Shown here in pieces: positions 58,111 through 64,000 of a DNA stretch of 64,000 bases. How positions within the stretch are numbered: the stretch's first letter is position 1; each line of letters starts with the position of its first letter. Both the position numbers and the translations under genes were made by a program. Under the pieces are notes generated by a model. It made no database searches, had not been told where the DNA came from, and was given only the letters and a program-made list of their open reading frames with translations. Source of the stretch: Liquidambar formosana (lineage: Eukaryota > Streptophyta > Magnoliopsida > Saxifragales > Altingiaceae); assembly GCA_039720395.1 (NCBI GenBank), contig CM077829.1, forward strand, positions 22,523,955-22,587,954, in the 5' to 3' direction.

Positions 58111-60363
58111 TTACGAATGGCTAGGTCCACTTTTAGGTAGGTCTACCTCTGAGAACACAATGGTTGAGTTCTTCGAGGTTGGATTCACCAAGTTCACCAA
58201 ATTTTCTGGAGATGTGTCAACAGGAACCTGTATCTGGTTGAGCAACTTCAAGATAGTCTGACGATGCTTGTAAGAGGCCATGAGCAAACCCCATATAGTG
58301 ATGTTGGCATTAGTCTTTCTCAATTGCCTAAGCACTTCATCCTCCTCTTCTTGCAGGTCGAGGTGGCGATTACCTTCCAAGTCCCCCAATGGGTTGTCAG
58401 ATTCTAAATGCGGAGGCTTGAAATGGCGACCCCCTCTAGTTATGTGCTCCACTTCGTCATCGCTCATCCACATATCATCAATCTCACCTACATCACCCAT
58501 GAGGTCATCCCATGTGATTGTGTTGATCTCTTCCACTTGGACTTCCTCTGGTAACTCATCCCAACCTGTGGGGATTATAGGCTCATCAGGGATGGGGTCG
58601 GGGTAGAGTACATAGTAATCAAACTTTCCGGACGACTCTCCCAATAAACCCACTTTAGGATCTCCTGCCTCGAACCTTTCTTTCAATCGTCGCTGCATAG
58701 ACTTCTTTGGCAATACCAAAACCTTTTGATCAATAAGGTCTTGAACTACGTTTTTCAGTATAACACAGTCCTCCGTATCATGTCCGGGCGCCTGATGGTA
58801 CAAACAGAATTGGTGAGGAGTTGAAGGCCTCGGCGTTGAATGGCATGGCAATATGAGCCCTTTATCACAACATTGGTGGAAAACTTGAGTCAAGGTCATG
58901 GGAAGCGGCGTGTATTGCCTTATGGGCTGACGGGATTAGGACGAGCCAAGCTCGATGGCATTTATGTTGTTGGGAGGAGGCATACTGTGAGTGGGGAGGG
59001 GATTTCGAGTGACATTTGGGCGATTTGGTGCGGTGGGTGGTGAAATGATCTGCTTGTCGAGCAAATCTTGGATTTCATGGCGGAGGCGGTAACAACGGTT
59101 GGTTAGATGGCCTTTAGCTTGGTGGAACTTGCAATATTCATTTTCATTGTAGTTCTTGGGAAATGGGTTTGGTGGAGGCCTTGGGTCGAGGAGTTTCAGG
59201 AGGTCACGGCTTCTCAGCTTTTCAAAGACTCTTTCGAGTGGCATGTATAGCTTGGTGAATTGGCGAGGTGAGGTGGAGTCATTTAGGGAGAAAGGACGAG
59301 TGGGTTGGGTAATGGTATTGACCTCAGCATTGGGTTTTCCTCCAAAATTTGTCCTTCGATTCCTTTGGACCTCCTCTGTTTTGATTGTTCCATCGGCGAT
59401 CGCATCTTCAACTTGTGTGCCAGCCCCAACAAGAGCTTTGAAGTTCGGAAAGTAGTGAGCAAAGAGATGCTTGTGATATACGGGCAGCAAATTCTTCACC
59501 ACCAACTGAATCTGTTCTTCCTCATTTGGTCTGTCTGTCATCTTGGAAGCCTTTTGTCTCCACCTAGTGATGAAGGCGGAGAAAGTCTCGTTAACCCCTT
59601 GCTTAGTGGTTTCCAAGTCCCTTTGCGTGACATCCACTTCAGTGTTATACTTGTAATGGTCCGTGAATGCATTGCACACATCCTCCCAAGTCTTGGTTCT
59701 ATTTTCCTCTAATGACAAAAACCATTTCAAGGCGGAACTCGCTAATGACTCATAAAACATTTGAGCCAATAACTCATCGTTCGCCCCTCGAGGGTGCATA
59801 GCTCGCACATACATTTTGAGGTGGGTTTTAGGACAGCCAATCCCATCAAATTTTTCCAACTCCGGCATCTTGAATTGTAACGGGATGCGAGCCTTTGGGA
59901 ACAAGGACAAAGTGCGGATATCCACCATATCATCAGACCTGCGGATTCCCTTCAGAGTTCATTCTAAGGCCTCGACCTTGTTTGCCAGGACGGTTGAGCT
60001 CTCCCTTGATGTGGCTTTGGTTTCCCCTTCCTTGGTCTTGGGTAGTTCTCCCCCTTCTCCTAATGGTTCCTCAGCGGATTCAGACTCATTGGATCCTTGA
60101 TTGTTATCAGTGGCACGGGCCCTAGATTCAGGTTCAGAGTTCTTCTGTTGAAGGTCTTGAGCTAACTTGAGTGCGGTCTCGGATACCTGGGTAGTGTGAT
60201 CAAGCTTTTCCATGATAGCTTTCAAAGCGGCCTCAAGGTTGAAACCCCGGTTGCTAGTTCTTTCCTCAGCCATATCCGACTCAATAACGGAATCAGCACT
60301 GACTAGGCGCCCTTGTTGATTGCGGATCCAAGCCAGCACGTCTCTCCCTCTAACATAAGGCAA
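58111..60363 (-). pseudogene. gag: Tat-2 gag and gag-pro linker
   Basis: The frame opens upstream of 60363 without an ATG; the first ATG is at 60271-60273 (MAEERTSN), the likely start. The retrotransposon gag domain includes FSAFITRWRQKASKM. Two zinc-knuckle-like C-x3-H-x3-GH-x4-C motifs follow: CKFHQAKGHLTNRC and CLYHQAPGHDTEDC. An acidic linker with ITRGGRHFKPPHLES leads to the protease. In-frame stops are TGA at 59959-59961, TAA at 58936-58938 and TAA at 58111-58113 (Tat-1: CAA). Gag would form the particle and bind the RNA. Confidence 0.88.
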
Positions 60364-61010
60364 ATACTCAATTTTTCAGCCTAAGGGTCCATCCTAAGCT
60401 TCCATAATTATCTCAAAATCTTTACAACGTACACCCTTAATTAGTTCTCTTAACCAATTACCCTTGCGGGGGTCATGGGGAAGGGTACGTATTAAGGATG
60501 TAGGATGTAAAGTTTCCTTTAATTACCCACTCAATCAACAAAGCATGGCAACACATCACAAACACGGCAGCATATCATCACAACAACATGTGTGCATATA
60601 GGTGATCCAACGGTGTCCTAGAAGGCCCATTACATGCAATTCTTTCTTTTAAGAGGGTAGGTTAGGGTCCTCAACTTTGCTTGTACCAATCTTTATACCT
60701 AACCACATGTGACATCAGGAATGTCGCGTGGGTCCAGCAGTATGTGATTGATCCATTTGATATACCCAAGGGTAATTGGCAAGAAAGGTTTGATAGCTTC
60801 GCCCAACACATGGAATCAGGAAAACCAAGGTCGAACTAGGCTATCAGTTGGCAAGGATACATCGAGGGACAATCGAGTGATCATGCAACAGTAGCGCACA
60901 CAATGCAATAAATGAAAGCACATAATCAAGCGGATGCAATGTGATTGATTTTAATTAACAATAAGAAATTAATTTAGCCCAATCAAATTAAATGAGTCTA
61001 GCCCTCGACA
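60364..61010 (-). other. Tat-2 leader between primer site and gag
   Basis: The roughly 650-bp untranslated leader has no ORF or known motif. It is where packaging and dimerisation signals would be expected. Confidence 0.6.
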
Positions 61011-61028
61011 TCCCCAGTGGAGTCGCCA
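61011..61028 (-). other. tRNA-Arg primer-binding site of Tat-2
   Basis: The minus strand reads TGGCGACTCCACTGGGGA, complementary to the 3' end of plant tRNA-Arg (..GGAGTCGCCA), three bases from the LTR. tRNA-Arg priming is known for Ogre elements. Confidence 0.88.
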
Positions 61029-61031
61029 AAC

Positions 61032-64000
61032 TGTGAACCCACGAAAAAAGCGCGGAGCCCACAAGGGTTTGGCAAAAATGATAATAGGTGTGAAAGACAA
61101 CAAACAAAAAGGAGTCGCCACCTCATTTATTAGGGAAAAGAGGAAAACCACAAAAATGTTTTATTTTCAAAACCACATGACTCCATTAAAGGAAAAGCAA
61201 AGTCTTTGAAACCAGAAAATTGGATCTGGGGGCTAAGTTACGACATGGGAAGGTTCTGGGCAAAAGCCCATAGGCACCCACATCGCCCGAGTTGGTATCT
61301 TAATTTGATTGGGCTAACTTAATATCTTTTCCACTCAAATATCATCATATATCATCACAAGGCAGCATGCACATCATATATTTCATCCAATCATCCCATG
61401 CACAATCACTCAAATAAAACAAAACAGAAAAAAAAGAAAAGAAAAGAAAAAAGCCTAGGATACTTGGATCCTAGAACGGACTTGAGCCTCACGAAGAGCG
61501 CCTACGTACCATGCAGCGAAATACATGGATCAAAGTCCACGTAGTTCGAAAAGAATAGGGTTACAACCTAATACAAACCTATGGTAAAAACCCTAGGTTT
61601 CCTCATTTGAAAATACATTGATTTAATCCAAAACTGAAAACTTCCACAAGAGGAAAACTTTGATAGAAAACCAGAATTTTAGCAATAAAGGAAACCTTTG
61701 ATAAACACCATATGTTTGTATTAAGAAGTAACCCTAGGAGGGAGAAGAGAAAAGAAAGAAGAAAAGTGAATTAGGGCACTTTCAAACCCTACTTACCTGA
61801 GCGCACAAGCTCCAAACATTAGCCATTTCAGACCATTGTAGCCCTATTTGCAATAGGACAAGCATTGTACCTGTTTGCACCCTTACAAGTGCACAAAATC
61901 ATGCAAAGAAAGCAAAATGCAAATCTGGACAGAACCATGACAAGGCCTAAAATCATCCATTTATCATGCAAACAACAAGAATAATGAATAACTAAGGATT
62001 CTGACTCAACCCTACATGCAATGACTCGACTGACATGCATAAAGACCTATGAAAGACACACTAACAAGCATAAGAGACTCCAATAATATCAATAAACATG
62101 ATAACAAAGCTCATTCTAATCAAAAAGATGATATTTCATGTAAAATATGAAAATAGGCCTCCCTACGGCGAGCTTTCTTAAGCGAAACTATCCTAAGATA
62201 ATTTCACGTAAAAAAGTCATTATGGGGAGCTGCAATCAACATATCCTCGTAAAATATATACCCTAGAACATAATAGAAGTGATTTCATGCTTAAACACAT
62301 CACAGAAGACTCTCATACAAAACCTCACTCAACGAAAAGGATAATTATCCTTAAAAAAGGATAATATCTCCAAAAAACCTATAAAATATACTATATGAAT
62401 GCAAACCTAGCATGATTCAACTATCTGCAGCATATATAGAATGATTATGATGAGCAACAACCCAAAAAAACTAAGCTAAGTATGTTGTATAAAACTTGTG
62501 TGAATTCAGGGTTATCGAAACCCTAATCCCACAACTATGCATTAAAACCAATGAAACGACTCTAAGACATGCTCAAATTATCATGAATATCATTCATATT
62601 ATATATATTAACTAACAGGAGTATCAATTCATGATAACAATCACAGCAACCTAAACATGTGAACTATGCATGATTTAAGAGGATAGAACGAATAAGGCTA
62701 TCAAATCCTTAGTAAACCAGGGATTATCAAGCATATAAAGCCATAAACTATCCTAAAATCATTCATATAACATCACATAAACATTGAATTCCATCCATAA
62801 GAAGAGTAATTGCATGCACCATAGCTATCTTAACAGAAGAAGAAGAAAGAGAAGAAGGAGAAGCAGAAATTCATGTTCAGCATTGAAGGGATAGGCTTAC
62901 CTCTTGTAAACTCTTCCTTGTCTTCAAACCTCTTGTTTCCTTGCTTGCTTGGGGTTGAAGAGCCTCCTCTTGAAGTTCTTCTAGCTCTCCAAACTCGTAG
63001 CTCCCTCTCTCTCTAAGTGTAAAGTGCAATTAACCTCTCCCTATGTGCTGAATATCATGTCCTTTATATAGAGAACTGACCCCCTAAACCAATGGCTAAG
63101 ATTAATTCACTAAATAATGATCCTAGGGCTATTAGAGACTCTCTTGGTGCTCAAACAACTCAAACCTACACACTCCTAAGCTCAGACAAGTTGTTTTGGC
63201 GGAGGAAACCGTCAAAAGAGGGAAAGAAGAGTCAGAATTTGACTTAAAGAAGGATTCCTCGGGTGACCAACTAGGCCTGGACGGTTAGCCGTCTGGGCTT
63301 GGATGGCTGACCGTCCAGCCCCGGACGGTTACCCGAGGGTCCTCTATTTTTTCTCCGCTTTTGACTCCCACTTATTGTAGAAGTCCTAAAATCTTCAAAT
63401 TAAGTCCGATTTTGACGAAATAAAAGCCAAAACGACCGTGTTTCGAAGGGGAACACATTTTTAGGCATTTTAGGACAAAAATCCTCAACCATGGGTGCAT
63501 GGTTAGATTTTACAAAGGTGGTTAACCATGGTGCTTCACCGTCGCTAAGCTGGGTTTGTACACAAGGTCGAACCAAATGCTTTCCCGGTCGAAAATTGAT
63601 CTTTCTAAACATGTTTAGGACATAAATAAAGCCCAATTGAAGTTAAATGAGAGAAAATTGATTGGGTCTTATGAGTCAATTTGAGCAAACCAAGAAAGGG
63701 TCTTTTAGCTAACCCGAACCATTACGAGCCGAATTGATCTTAAACCATTAATTCATGAAATTGAACCTATATATGGACTCTATATAACCATATGAACTTG
63801 ATGGGATGACTCGGGATTCATTCCAAAGTCAAATGGAAAATATACGGCTTAAAAGACGATTATGCCCTTAAAGTCGCAAAAGTTCTTATTGACTATCGAG
63901 ATGAACTCCAAATCACCTCAAAATTCATACACATGATATTCAATGCCTTAGAAACTCAACGCAAAAGACTAGACTCAAAAAGGACTCAAAATCCTACATG
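61032..64000 (-). repeat. 5' LTR of Tat-2 (last about 44 bp outside the window)
   Basis: It matches the 3' LTR 33592-36560 throughout. It carries the 74-bp dyad block (63261-63334) and the primer-site-like decamer at 61111-61120. Confidence 0.93.
63261..63334. repeat. GC-rich dyad block (74 bp) in Tat-2 5' LTR
   Basis: It is the counterpart of 35822-35895, with the same bounds and about four differences, two of which improve the internal GACCGTCC dyad. Confidence 0.8.

Larger units (their letters stand above)
33592..64000 (-). mobile_element. Tat-2: giant Tat/Ogre-like element with two antisense genes
   Basis: Minus-strand order: 5' LTR (61032 onward), tRNA-Arg primer site, gag, pro, intron, RT, RNase H, second RNase H, integrase, intronless antisense gene, seven-exon antisense gene, tandem repeats, 3' LTR (33592-36604). 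Comparison with the 3' LTR shows that about 44 bp of the 5' LTR lie beyond base 64000. Without the inserted Copia-B the element is about 20.8 kb. LTR divergence is about 45-50 differences over 2.97 kb by eye, mostly transitions. GCTTC precedes the 3' LTR; the matching target duplication should lie just beyond the right window edge. Confidence 0.93.

Overview
The window is plant nuclear DNA (a flowering plant, probably a dicot; species not resolvable) and is almost entirely nested LTR retrotransposons. There is no rRNA, no tRNA gene, no CRISPR array and no ordinary host gene. Two lineages account for nearly every base. One is a very large Ty3/gypsy element of the Tat/Ogre type: about 2.8-3.0 kb LTRs starting TGTCACACCCC and ending TTCACA, a tRNA-Arg primer site, two RNase H domains, a short pro-pol intron, and antisense genes 3' of pol. 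The other is a Ty1/copia-derived element without a usable polyprotein: 1.66 kb LTRs from TGTTAGGATTATG to GATTCCCAACA, and an initiator-Met type primer site.

Layout. 1-23527: Tat-1 (+), cut by the left window edge. It holds a broken gag-pro end, a 171-bp intron, an intact 1119-codon RT/RNaseH/integrase frame, an intact antisense gene (7363-8649), an array of hairpins (18826-20585) and a 3' LTR. A copia solo LTR (5400-7058, target duplication GGCGG) and a complete copia element (9032-18720, GCCAA) sit inside it. 23528-32081: two older Tat LTR fragments, the second split by a copia solo LTR (27528-32005, GCGAC), itself split by a Tat solo LTR (28116-30930, ACATC). 32082-33591: a decayed copia-like remnant. 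33592-64000: Tat-2 (-), a nearly complete element of about 20.8 kb (about 44 bp of its 5' LTR lies outside), interrupted by a second complete copia element (39088-48774, TACCC).

Tat-2 carries two antisense genes with plant-mobile-domain (PMD)-like features. One is intronless and shared with Tat-1. The other has seven exons with phase-0 junctions and is absent from Tat-1. Lying antisense to the genomic RNA would keep its introns from being spliced out during retrotransposition.

Four patterns are not explained by standard element anatomy. First, the Tat-1 3' region is an array of some 35-40 hairpins with a nearly constant 7-nt loop and compensatory changes in the stems. Second, the copia leader has three hairpins sharing an identical 17-nt loop on three unrelated stems. 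Third, a GC-rich dyad block of about 74 bp, bounded by GGGTGACC and GGTTACCC, recurs upstream of all three antisense genes and inside LTRs of the same family. Fourth, the first 10 nt of the tRNA-Arg primer site are repeated inside the U5 end of every Tat LTR seen. All identities and counts were judged by eye without alignment software.
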